Notes: generated by a model from the letters alone, not told the origin. 64,000 nt of DNA from Diprion similis (GCF_021155765.1 NC_060112.1:15376001-15440000); one strand, 5' to 3'; counted from the stretch's first letter, positions 1-14,057 are shown. Numbers and translations: made by a program.

Positions 1-3000
1 CACGCATAAACATCTCTGGCGGAGTGAAAATCTCAATATCATTTGCTTTCATTAGATTAATTTTACGCCCAGTTTTCTCACATGCATCATTCGCGGCCAG
101 AGTGAATTTTGTAGTTTCAGTCAGAAACGACGTTAGCAGTAACTTCTGATTTTGTGTTACTTTCATTAGAAAGATAAGAAAATGAATTCTTTTTTCACAG
201 TACTCGGTCTCGATTTTTGGAAAAACGTAATTGTACCGAGATCCATATTTTTCTCGTTAAATTATCGGCCCCATGTGGCAGTTCATTTTGGGATCCAACC
301 CTACACGTGGACGATAAAATCGCGGCCTCGTTCGTCCTTAGAGTGAAACGGGAACGAGACGAGCGATGCCGGCACGGTTATTAGAGGTACGAGAGTAGGT
401 CCATCGTTTCACCCGTCTGTCCATCGCCCCACGTGACCCGGGGATCCCCGCGTATCGACGATGCGATGGGATGAAACAGAGATGTCGGATAAGAATGCTA
501 ACGAGCAGCGAAAGCGTTCGGCGATAATTTAATAATAATCTGGAGCAGGATCGGGAGGGAATTATGAGTTGGAAATTTGCGAGATAATATAACGAGGTCG
601 AATTTATGCGCTTCTTCGAAGCGCGTCTCCTTATCTCTGCCCCAGTCCCCGGAGGAGTTACGCCCCTGCAGTGGCGTCAAGTGTTGCAGCGGAGCCCCCA
701 AATCTTGCCATCCCTCTCCGTGCATTTTATATTCATTTTGCGTGCACCTCCCGTCGAAGTCGAGAGCCCTTCGAGCCGGAACGAAGTATCTCTTCAGCAA
801 TATTACGAAAAGTGAAAGATGCCACGGATCGTGGCTCGATTTATCCTCACCTGTTCGTTGTCGAAGTCTTTTGACGACAAATTGCTGCATTGCATTGCTA
901 CGCGCCTTTCCTGGAAAATGGAGGGGAAAAAGTGGTAGCATTTCTAGGTGGAAAAGCAAGGCGATTCGAGATATTTGGGATGGTATATACTAATTAATAG
1001 GACAAGATGAGAGAGACGTGGGTCCGACCATAAACAAAACTTTTAATAAATTTTAATTGCTCGGGCAATCAGCCGACGGATCTTCCCGTTTCCATTAATC
1101 ATTTATGGAAAACAACACCGTCTAGAGGATGAACCCACGATGCGACGCGACCCCCGGGCCCCTTTCACCCTAAACCATTCTGGATCTATTAATTTTCAAG
1201 ATATGCACACAGCTTGGTGTTATAATTGGGTTTTCTGGTTACGGTTAAGCCCTCCTTCTGACCTCTCGACGAACCATTACTTACGGATATTCACACCACC
1301 GTCAGAGAAATTCGGAGTTACGACGCACTCGCTCACGTGCATCTCAAACGGTGAAATTGAGCACTTCACGGGGTGATGAATCGCCCCGCCATGCGAGATA
1401 GAGAGGAGAAGAAGCGAGGACGTGCGCTAATAAATTTTTCCGCAATTTGTTTACGGTTAAAAAGACAAACTGCCCGAGAATAGCTATATACGAGTGGCAA
1501 AGTTTGTGTATAATATAACGCGGGTATGTTTCTCACGTTGAAAGCGTTGAAAAATGTTAATATAAATGGCTTGTCTTTTTCGAAAAGGAAAAGAAACCGA
1601 ATTAAAAACCACATATGCAGACCCGCTCCGTGTCTACAGCAGAATGCTGTTAATATTCATGAGTTCTTTCCCACCGCCTTCTCATGCCCTAGACTAGCTC
1701 CAGTCCTGAGTGACTTGCCGCCCAAAGAACTCGTTTAACATTCTTCCTTCCCTTTTTCTGCTTTTTGTTATTCTACACCTTCGCCCTCCTCCCAGTTTAC
1801 CGTCTCTTCTGCATTCTATTCAGCCTTGAAACTCGAAGGAGCTGGTCAGGACACGCGGAACTGCATCCATAACCCCATGACTATGGTGGAGCTGGGCAAA
1901 CTTTCTGGGTAAAATAAATCGGTAAACCGATGTGTAGCGAGTTTCCTTACACGCGGCCAACCCGAAACTATTTGCTTGAAACTTTAATGAGATTCAATTC
2001 GGAGCGTCGAATGCACCCTTTCAATAATTTATTTCCTCCAGTGTCGAAATAAGTTCTTCGAAATTATTCCATTTGCACCTATAGAGAGGTGAATATTTCA
2101 GCGCGCCACTTTAGTAGAAATTTTTGAATTCCGAACCGTTATCGTTTCGCATGACAACTGTATTTACGAAAGTACACCGGACAATTGCACTCCAGCAACA
2201 CCAATAACGAGCAAAAAACGGAGCGATGTTTTAGGCAACGTCGGAAAACTGCTCATAATCAAAATTTGATTTTAATTAAGATTAATGCAAATTCTCGTCG
2301 AAATCTTCAACGACTTTAACGGGATTGAGATAAAAGAGGCTGTCAGAGCTTTGAGCAGTCGTGATAGGTCACGGGGACGAAATTAGATCGGTGACATTTA
2401 ATTGCTCCGCTTTTAACGAAAACATATATATCTATCATAGCACAAGATATAGATCCACCCCGCAGTGTCGGGGTGCTTCGATCTAATTGAGGAAGATTTC
2501 TACCAAATAGAATTAAACGTCATTGGCCTGCAGGCGGGAATTGAAGCCCACTGAACCGGAGGCAGACGTCACGGCGTGAGTGACATCTGTGATGGACGAG
2601 TGGTCCTTTGCCTCGCCTAGTTAATCCGGTAATATCGCATTGGTACATTCGGGGCGCAGGGGTTGCACCGGGCAAAGTGGGGGTGGAAGGGGGGAGGGGG
2701 GAAGGTGCATCGCTCAGAGGACCCTCCGGGTTTGCCGAGTCCATTGTGCGGGTCACTATGTGAGCTTCGTTAGGACTGCCGTTGCTGACGTTGTTAATAA
2801 ACAATGCATTAATGAGGATAAATACGGAAGCAGATTCAAAGGGTTCACCCTAACCAGCAGTTTCGTGCACGCCCATATGATACACAGGCTGTGTACATAC
2901 GTGCGCAGATGATTGTTTATATGCACATGCGTGCGTGTAGATACATAATTATAAACACGCATTATATCCAGGTATATGTATGTATTGTGAACACAGGGTT

Positions 3001-5043
3001 TGGGGCTTGGATTATCTCGAATCCCAACTGCCGGACCGACGACGAGACGGCTTGGCTACTGTCTCGATTCTTTCGTAAAAGAAGGAAGAAGAGGGGTTGA
3101 AATAGGAGGAAACGGAACGAGAAATTGGTCGAAATGTCGGGAATTCGTCCGAGACGAAATCGTACCTACATTGAAAGCTTTTCGACATGACGTAGCTCAA
3201 ATCGAGGTATTTCGGTACGCCATACTTGACTGCACGACAGTTCCGGAGAAATAATTCAAACCGTGTACATTTCGCTTCGATCGTCGTTCGGTTGAAGGCT
3301 GTCGGATGTGAAAACAGTTTTAGCCGAAACGCCTGTTCCTCTTGCAATATGGAAACTGGATATTTTGTTGTATTCGCGTTTCTCGAGACAAAGTCAACTG
3401 CATTTGCGTTGTTCCAGCGGTCGAATTTCGGCAACGAATAATAACGAAACCAAGCTGACGTTGGGTCATCGGGTATTTCCATATCAATGGAGACCCCGTT
3501 TCCTGGGGTTATCAGTTTTCTAATTACATTTTTATGAGCGTTGCCTTGCGCCACCTTCGTAAAACCATTTCCGCATTGTACATGTATAACCACCAGCCCC
3601 GCAAGATTAATATTTATTCCCTCGTTATCATAACTTTGTGCGTGTCATTTTTATGGAAATTGGTCGCATGTCGTACCGTAATCAAATAAATCACGCACAC
3701 ATGCGCGTGTCGTATACTCACACGCTCGTGCGACAAACACGCTTCCTCCAAAAACACGGCACATAACTAAAATCATCGGTGCGCAGCTTTCGTTCTTGCG
3801 TAATCGCTTGCAGGTGCGTGGAAACTTCCGCAACGAAAGCTTCCGATCTTACGCTGGATCAATCGTCTTTTGTTTCTTCCTTCCGAGCATCCTCGTTATT
3901 TGGTGTACATGGTACAGGACGAGTAAAATGATCTGGCGGCTTGCTTAGAATCTTTTTCACCATCGCAGTAGTTCCGTCGATGGCTCTTTTTGGCGCCACA
4001 TTGCGTTACCACACCCACAATCTGGATCCCAATAGTTTCCGCGTCTCTTGATCTCCGTGAGAAATTTCTCTGACATTCCATTCGCTGAGGCGTATCGAGC
4101 CACGATCAAAAGTAACATATACATATATATACATGTATAATAATGGCTCGTGCAGGTTTCACCGAAGATATTTTCCGGGATCGTGGAACTCAGCGCTGCA
4201 GAAACTGAGAACCTTCAGGGAAAGGGGGTGGAACTTTTCGCGGGGTACGTACGAAGAGTGCCGGCATCTCGGGCGCTATCTCGCATGGTGGTGAGTTATA
4301 GGAGCAGTTTGTGGTATCGGCGTAACGTGTTGAGGCAATATGGCTCGAATGTCGGTGCCGCATTCTCTTCCCGTTTGACGATATAACGCGACATTTGCTG
4401 TATAATTTCCACGTTCAACTACGCAATATTCTATACGGGGATTCGAACTCAAGCCATCGCTGAGTCGGAGCTTCGGCTGATTTCGTACGAAACGCAGAGA
4501 TTGAACATCGGGGACGGAATAAAATTATTCGTCAGTGAAAGAGATAGGAAAAAAGGCTCGAGCGTTGCGTTGTAGTACAACATACTCCAACGATTCGAAT
4601 ACACGGTTGGTTTCAAACCACACGGTTGATCGCCCGAACTTCACCCCTTCAATTCGTGTCCGCATGAATATATAAATTTTCGGGTGCTTTTGAAAGAGAT
4701 AATAAAAGCCGTTGGTGTCGGAGTTAAAAAGTCCATTTGAGACAGGCCGACATTCGCAAAAGCGGATTCACAGCTTCGCGGCTTCTGCCAGAGAGGATTT
4801 TCGCCTCTCCCTTTCCCTCTCCCTCCGACGACACCTGAACAACGATCGTGTGCACGCTCCGACCAGCAAATCCCTCTGGCATATTGGCCGAAAATCAACG
4901 TCAGATCCCGGCCAATCAACGTCAGCCTGGCACCCAGAGCTCTCCGCGTAATTCCCAAGGGACTGTATAATGGGACAGAATCCTGCAACAGCATCCCGTG
5001 TCTCTGAGAATCAGCGTTTCTTCCAGGGATGAAGATGGCAGAA
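1..5043. other. Intergenic stretch with no recognised gene
   Basis: Both strands hold only short reading frames without recognisable domains. The longest is on the minus strand at 3012-3593; it opens at a GTG and looks like chance. A G-run cluster at 2670-2701 is listed separately. A sequence resembling a tRNA T-loop near 4440 does not fold into a T-arm. Confidence 0.6.
2670..2704 (+). other. G-run cluster, candidate G-quadruplex
   Basis: Four guanine runs of 3, 5, 6 and 6 bases begin at 2670, 2679, 2689 and 2696, separated by short loops. This satisfies the usual four-run rule for an intramolecular G-quadruplex. No gene is recognised nearby, so any role is unknown. Confidence 0.5.
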
Positions 5044-5060
5044 GGGGGGGGGGGGGGGGG
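5044..5060 (+). repeat. Poly-G homopolymer, 17 bp
   Basis: An uninterrupted run of 17 G, followed by a purine-rich AGGAGGAGAG segment. It is one of three G tracts of 17-18 bp in this window; the others are at 12,740 and 50,462. Confidence 0.9.
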
Positions 5061-5161
5061 AGGAGGAGAGTCTCGGTTGCTGGTCAGCGCTCGATGCTCG
5101 GTGATGAATCACCCGGCCGTCACTCTCCGCCCGTCAAGTTTCTCCCCAAACCTGCAGACCG

Positions 5162-5195
5162 GAACCTCAACCTCAACCTCAACCCCAACCTCAAC
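5162..5195 (+). repeat. Imperfect hexamer tandem repeat (AACCTC)n
   Basis: About five or six tandem copies of a six-base unit AACCTC, one with a C substitution. It lies just upstream of the left arm of the inverted repeat at 5207. Confidence 0.75.
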
Positions 5196-5206
5196 GTGGA
5201 CACGGA

Positions 5207-5307
5207 CAGCAGCGTGGCCTGACCACTGTGGAGAGCCGTAATGTTTTGGTTATCGGAACTATCATTGCCGAGGAACGAGGAGATAGATTGATCAGGCCAC
5301 GCTGCTG
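5207..5307. repeat. Perfect 16-bp inverted repeat with 69-nt loop
   Basis: CAGCAGCGTGGCCTGA at 5207-5222 is matched exactly by its reverse complement at 5292-5307, with 69 nt between. The match does not extend beyond 16 bp at either end. A transcript of either strand could form a long-looped hairpin. No target-site duplication or transposase-like frame was seen. Confidence 0.8.
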
Positions 5308-5994
5308 CGGGCTCTGAAAGCAGTTCAGACCGAGACCGAGCCTCCACGTTTACCAGGCGGTAAAGACGAAGGGTGTTCCGAGATTGGTTGAGACATTATT
5401 TATTTGATGACCCGACATCCGGCCGCTGCAGTGCCGTTGTAGTAGTTCCCCGGCACGGTCGCGGGTTCCTCGGCAACCCTAAACCTGCAGGTATAATATT
5501 TTATTTATCAAATTCATCTTCCGAGCTGGTTTATCGCTCCGCTTCGGAGCATCGCGCACGTGTACGTTTACCTACATAATACTGTAATACTCTCTTGACT
5601 TTCGATTCTTATTGCGAACGAGGATTCCCATGAGCGAATGCTTGTTTCCTCGGCCAGCATAATTTTCCCGCGGAGATTCCGAGAGCGGCTACACGTCGAG
5701 TTACAATAGAATACCAATCTTATCACTATGGGAAGTGTGTTGTCCGAGAGTTATTGGTTCGCCGTCTATTAGCATAAGGGATACAGTTAATACCCATTCG
5801 AGCCGGTGCCGAGGATGGAAGGATCGACGGAAAAACGTCCGAACAGCGTGGGCGGTCGAGCTTTTACCCGATAACAGCCCTAAAGTTTAGATACGATTCT
5901 CGATTTGATGGTGACTGGCTTACTGACCGTTGCCGACTAAGTCTTGCCCTGTCGCTTTAATCCTCCATTGGTTTCAGACTATGCGACATGCATT

Positions 5995-6330
5995 ATTCAG
6001 GCGGCCGCTGGTCGCCGCATATGCGCCCGGGCCGCGGACCTAAATGTTTGAGTTTGCGCTGGACATCGGGTGACAGGAGCGCAAACGCCCTGACAAATGC
6101 GGATGCGGACCGTGTTCGTGTCCTGGAAACACCTCGTTGTCCTCCGAATGACGTCGTCAACGTCGACCTTTCACGGAGATGTCCAACGGATCCTCGACTT
6201 CCGCTCAACTTCAGAGCGTCCCGCAATACCAATTCGTTTTGTGGTCTAAGAGGCGGAACTGCGCTAAGAAATTCGATTCGGCGGCACGAACTCTCGAGGA
6301 ACGTATTCGTTATCCTTGTACCACGTTTAA
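5995..6330. other. CpG-dense patch
   Basis: CpG is conspicuously frequent here, with about nine CpGs in 6001-6060 alone, against AT-richer flanks. Reading frames of about 150 codons are open on both strands over the same bases, which is usual for GC-rich sequence and argues against either being coding. Two TATAAAAC motifs follow near 6450-6473. It could be a promoter or enhancer, but no gene is recognised beside it. Confidence 0.4.
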
Positions 6331-9300
6331 GGCGCTCTCGGAATTCCAGGGCGTATATGTGTAGGTGTTGGAGCAATATATTGCATTTCTCACCAAGCTG
6401 TATCCTGCAATGTTCGATTACTGCACGCCACGCGAGACAGATGTGAGCTGTATAAAACTGCACCGTATAAAACGTAGAGTTTGTTCACCACTATTGCTTT
6501 TAACTGCTGAATAAACATTTATTATTCAGATCTGGGAAATATTAAACAATGCGCGAATGAATTTGCCGGATTCTGTGGATAAAGCCCATGCCCATGTGGT
6601 TTACAGTGTTTGTCCGCGAATTGTTGCGATATTTACGTATTTCTAAAACACATTTTTCACGAACACAGTTGGTGATAAAGAACCGTCAAATTCGTTATCA
6701 GTCTTTGATTCTCCGAGTAAATCATGGTATTACCAATGACTTATATGAATTTCACTCCGAGTAAGAGTGATAGTAAGTCATTCTATAACCACGTGAGAGA
6801 GTTTGCAACGCTTTAGTGCAGTATATAATCTGTGTGAAAACGTATAGATAAAAGGGCGTGAAATCACTTCGACAAGCACACGTGTCGAAGCCGTGCAAGA
6901 GAATGTCCGTTAGAAAGAGAAAGAGCGTGTAAGCCTCGTCGAGGAACGACATCGCGACATGAGCTGCATTAGAGTTCCCGTTGAGGATAAGAGGAGGTTG
7001 GGTAAAAGTTGCTGAAAATTCAATTGGCAATTATCGATGGCTAGGGATGAAACTCACGGCGCGTTGCAACGAGGGATAGGAGACAGGATGAAGTGAGGGT
7101 GTGGGGGAGGCTGCACCCTCGTCCCTAACCGAAGTGAAGGCTCGGGGGTGTTGCAGGCGAGACTAGATCTGACGCCGCGAAAATTATGCTTACTTCACAG
7201 GACCGCGAATACGCCCGGCGCGCATCGTGCAGGGTGCCTGCGTCGTTAGAGAGCGGAAACCGGCAACCAGAAACTACCACCGACCCCCTGCTGCCATCGT
7301 AAACCAATTGAACGATACGTGCTCCCAATGTTTTCCATACTCCCGATGGCTGCGCCGTTCTCTCGATCTTCGAAACGGCAGTTTTCCAAATGGCGCAGGG
7401 ACTCCGTGTCATTCTCTGCAGTATATTTAGGATTTTTTTTCCTTTTTCCTGCCCCCCATCTCTTCCCCAGGCTCTGTTCCTTTCCGTAACGACGTTGTTT
7501 TCAGTATTCAAGGACTTGGTCTTTTATGGAGCTGGGGGCGGCACTGATGGCGATGCTGTTCCATATACCGCTACTGCTGAGGTGGTTGTGATTTCAAACT
7601 TCCTGGTTCTGCTTACCGAACGATTTCTTCCATTTCTTTATTTCCCGAAATTTTCCACGTTTCCGACGCTCTGTTCCTCTTTCACCCTCGCTGGTTGAAT
7701 TTCGAAAATGAGACACGAAATCGTCGGTACTACTGTCACAGTTACACCGGATCAGCAGGTACACGAAATTGAAAGACTCAGACATCGCTATCGGCACGAG
7801 TACCTTCATGTTTCTCGAGGAATGAACAAAGTTTTCCGGTTCTGCAAATCGACTCGTGTAAGTAGCTTGAGGAGCTTACGCTCGGATTTGATCGAAGACT
7901 TTGATTGAAATTCTCTTCTACTCAAACGATCAAATGCCATTTTGTATACCTCGGAAACTTGTAGTTGCATCGAGGTTTCCTCGGCAGTACCTGTATTTCT
8001 GAATATGATATCCAGGCACCTATCCAAACTCGACCAAGCTAAGCTCAAGTCGAAGGGTGTATGCGCACAATTTCACTCAGCAGATTCCAACTCGGATCTT
8101 GCCAACGGGGTTAAGCATTTTGAGCACCTGATACTCAAACGAAGCTGACTGAGTTTCAGCTTACCATGGTCAGTGAAAAACTATCACAATTTCTATAAAA
8201 CTTTTTGTGGCGCGATTCGTCTAGCTGGTTTAAAGAGGCAGGCTTCAAACTGACTAATTGTGCAGCAGGTCGGCACTTTTATGGTGATTGACCGATTCAC
8301 ATCAATCGTTGCTTCCCTTCTCGCGTTGATTCGAAGAACGAATGCAACCGTGGAAAATTTCTTCCATATTTTATACTGTCATAAGTAATTGAAATAGAAT
8401 CAAAGGTAGCGTGACTCGTACGCCTGTGATTAATGGTGACTAATAGTGATCGATTATCTGTGCTGTGCTTTGATGTGGTGGTATTAATTTCGAGCGTTGC
8501 CACCGGACTGTAACGACTGCAGCGATAGTTCGTGGGAAACGTGTATTTCTTCCTTTTTCTTCTTTTCTTCTGCAACAGTTTTCAAATCATTCACGGATGG
8601 CGATGAGAGATACGTTGCCTGACGTTCACGAGACTAAGTGCCGACAAAGCGGGACTAAGTGCTTTGCCTTTGGATCTCCGCTTTTCTCTCCTCGAGCCAA
8701 TATTAGACGTCATAAATTCAACGGCAGACGAAATGTAAATTGCCTGACGATTAGACATCACTCTCAACCCCAGGCGCAATTCCAGGATTCCAGAAGAGGA
8801 AGTCTAGCCTAGTTCTACGACGCTTTAGACTCATTAATTTTGGCATATCCGGAAGTTGACGAGTACTCGCCAAGGATATTTCGAACCGTAGAGTGCAGTG
8901 TGGTAGTAGAAAGAATAGTTTAATATCTTTCACGTGCGGATGATCAAAAGAAATTCAACGCTCATGGAAATTCAAGAAAAGAAATTCATGGAATTGCTAG
9001 ATTTTCCTGATAAAGTTACTTTGAAAAAGCTAACACACGGTCTCTAGCCAGTTTACGTTACCCGTATTCCACGTCTAAGAATTCAAATTGTCTTTCATAA
9101 TGCTATAGTCCCGTTGTCGTAAGATGTCGCACAACATCGTTCTGAGCCCCGATATATTTTCCGCATCAGATGTCGATCGAGTTCCTTTTTTTCCTCAGCA
9201 TATGTATAAATCAACATGTACGCCCATGCTTGAATCCCCGCTCAACAATATCCCTTTTGTATCTGTATTCCGGAGACGTATTCGCCTCGCATTTGAAATT

Positions 9301-12300
9301 CCTCGCGTGAATACTTGCATACCTACTTTGATTTTTGAACGGCCTTGCTCGATTGAAAAACTGTTATCCTGATCAGTGCTGCATGTATTCGCGGAGAGAT
9401 ATTACCGCCGATGTCCACCTCATTACCAAAGATTGAAAGTACTTCAAGTGAGGAAAGCTCTGGTTCTTTCAAGCCTGGCTTGAACCGGATAACTTGGTAA
9501 AGTAACTGAGGAAAATACTTGCGCCAGTGCACAGCAGACGGTTTTGACGCTAAGAACGCCGGAGATGAAGTTTATTAGATTACAAACAGGAATGCCTTGG
9601 CTATTTGCTTTACCACTGCCATCCGCATCGTTCCTCAAGGTGGTACAGATACATTTCCACTGCATACCCTAATATTGAGACTTCGGTAAAACGTATTCAT
9701 TTTTTAATCTAAACCTTGGTTTAATTATTTCCAAACCCGTAGACGCGAGGTATCGAACATCTTGTTCACCTGTTGTTCAACACATATGTGTGAATAGTCA
9801 CCGGATCAACTGCGTAATTATGTATTTATTCCGCATAGCATTATATTAAAACCCCAAGCAAAGTTTGTCAGCTTTGAAAAAGTGCCGATAGTAAAACAGC
9901 TCGGCGAAACTAATTAAACGTGGCAAACTTTAGAGTTCTTTGTAAGCTCGTTGGCCTAAGGCGAGGTTCGTACATTAGAATAAAAAGGTTGGAAAGGTGG
10001 ACGCAGTGGAAACCCGAGGGCTGGATGCGCTGTACGCGTGCCGATAAAAGGAAGGAAAGCAGAGGAAATTAATTTTGCATTATACCCTCCTCCGCAGTAA
10101 CCACCCTGTCTTTCTGCCTTCCTGCCCGCCAACCGTACAACCGGCACGCACACTAACCCACCTTTCTTTACTGGCGAACGTGGAACCATGGCAACGGAAA
10201 ATCCCCGAGAAAGCCAAAATTAATTGCAAGTTGAACCCATATGGTACGTCTCTCGCTCCGCATCTTTCGCGTGAATACTTGTCGATGTATTCTCATTCTC
10301 CGCCACCTCTATGCAGTATCCCAGGATTGGGAATATAAAACAAGAATGGGGGTAGAATTTACCAGCGCCGTTTTCCTCCGATTCGTTCTTTCAGTTGTAT
10401 GTTTAAACACGCGCGGTCATACTTTGGAACCGAGGAAAGAGGGTCGTGATCCTTAGAGTTCGGCTGATTCATAGAATAACGTACCGTCTTGTCTTTGAGG
10501 ATGGTTCTGCTGGTGTACGATCAGTCTCGGCGCATGCATGGTTTCGTGGTGTAAGTAATCGAAGATGTCGAGAAGCTGATCAAGCATCCAGTGCCATTTT
10601 GGCTGACAGTAGCGCTATATGTGCGACGTCTGGTGATTGATAACGGTATTGACCCGCGACCCCCGAGGCAACAGAGGTGGCTGCGCAAAAACTAAGAAGC
10701 GCTCTGTAGAATTTTCAATAAGGGGGCGGAAGAGAAAGATTAATGCACTGCTGTGAAGGACCGAGGAGGAAGACGACGACGGCAGCGCGTCCGTCAAAAG
10801 AACATTTCCGGGGTGGGGTATTTTGCTCCCTTTCTATTCCACCCCCACCGACTATTCTACACCCTGCAGACTCGGCGAACTCGGTACGTAACTTGCGCAC
10901 AACGCGTCAGCGAATCAATTCGCACGTTGCATCAAATGCAGATGTTCAAGTATGACGCTATGTTGAAATATATTTTAACATACTTCGAGCGAATGAATTT
11001 CGCTGTCAGTTCAATCTCAACTTACCGTTACATTTCACCTCTATCAAGAGATTGTAGCTTCGGGTATTTCGACCGCGACGAAGCCCGGAAGGAGGGGATG
11101 TTGACCCGTGAATTGCTATTCCGTAGCACCGCTGAAATTTGCGCCATTCGGCACTGTCCGCAGGCTCGATCGTGCCTGAAACCAACCGGTATGGCTCATG
11201 TTTGTTATCTTCTTGCCCGGATGTGTCCGGTATGGTATGTGTGTGGACGCACGTGTGCCAGATCGGAACAAGATATTGTCAGCGCATTGTAGCTGCGAAT
11301 TCGTCATTGTTTCTCGTTGCCCAAGTGTCGATAGATATGAAATGAGCAAATATAGTGTATGAATAATCAACGGCACAAGTAGTTCTGAGTAGACGTTTTT
11401 GACAATTTGGAAACGAGAGGAATTTATTTCATCAATATTCGGAATTAGCGTGTTCATTCAATCTATACTGCTCTCGCTAGTTGGAAGAGATTATACTCTT
11501 CACCACAATTTCCGACAATTTATACTTCGGAAAATCCTTCACATTTTCCATTTTGGATTTATTATACCACATACTGGCTATAATTAGAATTAGGACAAGT
11601 ATGTAACAAAAGCGGAATGTATAATGAGGTGACTGCGGAAAATGTCAGTTTTCAGAGATACATTTATTTACTCATGGGAAATGGTTTTCACGGATTATTC
11701 CTTTATTTGACGACTGGGTTTTTTTCAGAAATATTCAGTAGATCCAGAAAAATTGTGTGGTCAATTTTAAATGAATTAAACATTTCGTTATAGTGTACTA
11801 ACATACGAACGAAGAGTCATGAACAATAATTTCTGCGACGTTTTTGGTGAAGCTTTTGGACCTCTTAGAATTGATTAAAAAATAGTATTTGCATATTGAC
11901 ATAGAGTACATTTCTTATTATACAAATAGTAGTACTAGTTATTAATTGCAGTTTGATAAATACATGGTCGACATTTATCCGCAGCGAAGATATTAAATAT
12001 AGGTACGATATGATATTTCAACACGGTGCTAATTCGTCTATAATAACTAGTTTAAGTACCTGTACGTGAATAAAAAGCGATCGCTATTCAATGATTCCGA
12101 AACAAATTCAGGAGAAACCAGACTTGCGGGATCAAAGGTGTAAAAAAAAATCGTAGCTTATACCCAATATTCAAAGACATGCTTTCGTCCCTTTCTAGAG
12201 ATGATTTATACGACTTCTAAATTACCGGGTCTAGACAAGCGGTTAATTCTGATAACCAGGAATGAAAATAGTGCAGGATGCAGAACAGTGCGAAAGGGCT

Positions 12301-12739
12301 GAACCAGGGGTGGGTGGTGAGGGTCCGCCGCAGTCACAAGGGTTCAATAATTATATCAGGCCGAGTGAGACATTAGTATGTATTGCCGGCGTGTTTGCTG
12401 GCAGCGACAAGTCGAAAGTCTATCCCAGTTCGTATCCTTACGTACGAAACCTCGGAGCGTGGATCCACCCCGCGCCCCCTTTTACCCTAGCATAATAAAC
12501 AGCTACTCTGCATAGCCGTGGGGTTCCTGGCCGGGTACGAGGGGCAGATCGGGCCCTATCTTAAAAGCGAACCCATCCCCGAGGTCGTCCCTGTCCCGGA
12601 AGAATGTTGAATTAGTTTCCTAGCCGCTGGAATCCTTTATGCATATTTATCAGCCCTGTTATAAATATAAACACGGTAAACGTAGACAATTAGTTCTCCG
12701 CCCTGTCGGCCTGATGCCGTGCAGCATGCGACAGGGGGA

Positions 12740-12756
12740 GGGGGGGGGGGGGGGGG
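12740..12756 (+). repeat. Poly-G homopolymer, 17 bp
   Basis: A run of 17 G preceded by five G and an A (12,734-12,739). It forms a near-continuous 23-base G tract in otherwise ordinary intergenic DNA. Confidence 0.9.
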
Positions 12757-13085
12757 TCGATTAGTTATGTTCTGGTGCAAGAATTCATCTCGAAACCGAG
12801 CAAGGTTCAATCCAACCTCGACTGACAATCGGCGTGTCAATTGTCTGAACGCCAGACGAGTCGAACGAGGGTTAAATACGTGCAGCTACTCTTCATTCCC
12901 AGCTCATTAAATTTCTCTCCCTCTCTCCCGAAATGATAACCGGAATTTAATGATTTTGACGAGCGATCCAAGAACCAGGGAGCTTCCTTTGACGGGAACC
13001 TTTTCCACGCAATTATGGTCTCTCCGCGGTGCCCCAAGTACACATCCAATCGCCCGGAGCACACCGACGGCCTGGGCGAAACGGA

Positions 13086-13118
13086 GGGCTCAGGGTGGGA
13101 GGGGGGTGGAGAGGGGGG
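13086..13118 (+). other. G-run cluster, candidate G-quadruplex
   Basis: G runs of 3, 3, 3, 6 and 6 bases are separated by one to six bases between 13,086 and 13,118. This meets the four-run rule for a G-quadruplex on the plus strand. No gene is recognised within 2 kb. Confidence 0.45.
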
Positions 13119-14057
13119 CACCGATTCAGCTGGCCCCGGGCGAGGCTGTTGCGAATAAAAGTTGATGGTTATTACGGTCACTGATAAAGCACGTCCTGCC
13201 GAAAGAAGGTTAGCTTATTTCAAACTCGGTCTTAAAGAGAGCTCTGATCTCTTCCCCCGTCCGAACTTCCGACCCCGCGCTATTTCCATCCCTCGCACCT
13301 TCAGAGGCTCGTTCCATTCCTCCCTGACCAAACGTGGCACCCTGCGGTGATTTCCACGGAAATTCTCTTCGAGATCAATAAAGCTTACTATCGAAATAGA
13401 AGACGTTAATCTCGACCGCCTAACGCTGGGCCCCAAACCCAGCATAATTTTTTATTTAACGGTTAATTTCGGTAGGTTACTATTGCCGGAGTTTCATACC
13501 GAAATAGAATGCGTGATCACGTAGAGTCAAGTTTGAACCTAAGCTAGTCCGAAGTCTTCGTACTAAAGTGACTCAACGTTGTCAAGGAGTTCTATTCAAT
13601 CCGACGGGGGTACGAGGATTTTGGGCAGCACAAAGGCCCGAGCTTTAAGGTGGAATATTATTTTGCCTATTTCTTTAATCTCGTCTTTGAAAAAGACTTG
13701 ACTTCTCTCCATATCTCTGTCAAGGATATCTTACGCCCTGAAAGGTAAAATATTAAAACAGACGCACCAGCCGAAGGTGGCGCGGCGGCAGGATACCCGA
13801 TGACACAGAGCAGGTTTTGTAGAAAGCGGCACCGTTCCCATCGCGATACGGTAGTCAGGATGTGTACGGAAAGAAGCGGAAGATGTGAACGAAGACAGGG
13901 ACAGGAATACGCAGCGACGCCACACTTCACCTTTCAACGCGGCACACGCTCTCCTAAGATTAAACTGTCCGCTGGCGGTGATACACTGCTGAGAAATTCA
14001 AAGAAAATTCAAAGATCTGGTTTCTTTATCACACGGAGTTTCTTCTACACGTGTATG

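Noticed and set aside
3012..3593. 193-codon minus-strand open frame
   Set aside because: The first codon is GTG; the first ATG leaves about 156 codons. No domain, no splice signals fitting a gene, composition like random sequence.
4436..4460. tRNA-like T-loop GGGATTCGAACTC on the minus strand
   Set aside because: The flanking bases do not pair as a T-arm, and no anticodon arm or acceptor stem could be found.
10753..11292. 179-codon plus-strand open frame
   Set aside because: No domain, overlapping frames on both strands, and composition resembling translated non-coding DNA.
12804..12814. GGTTCAATCC resembling a tRNA B-box
   Set aside because: One base short of the consensus, and no A-box or cloverleaf upstream.
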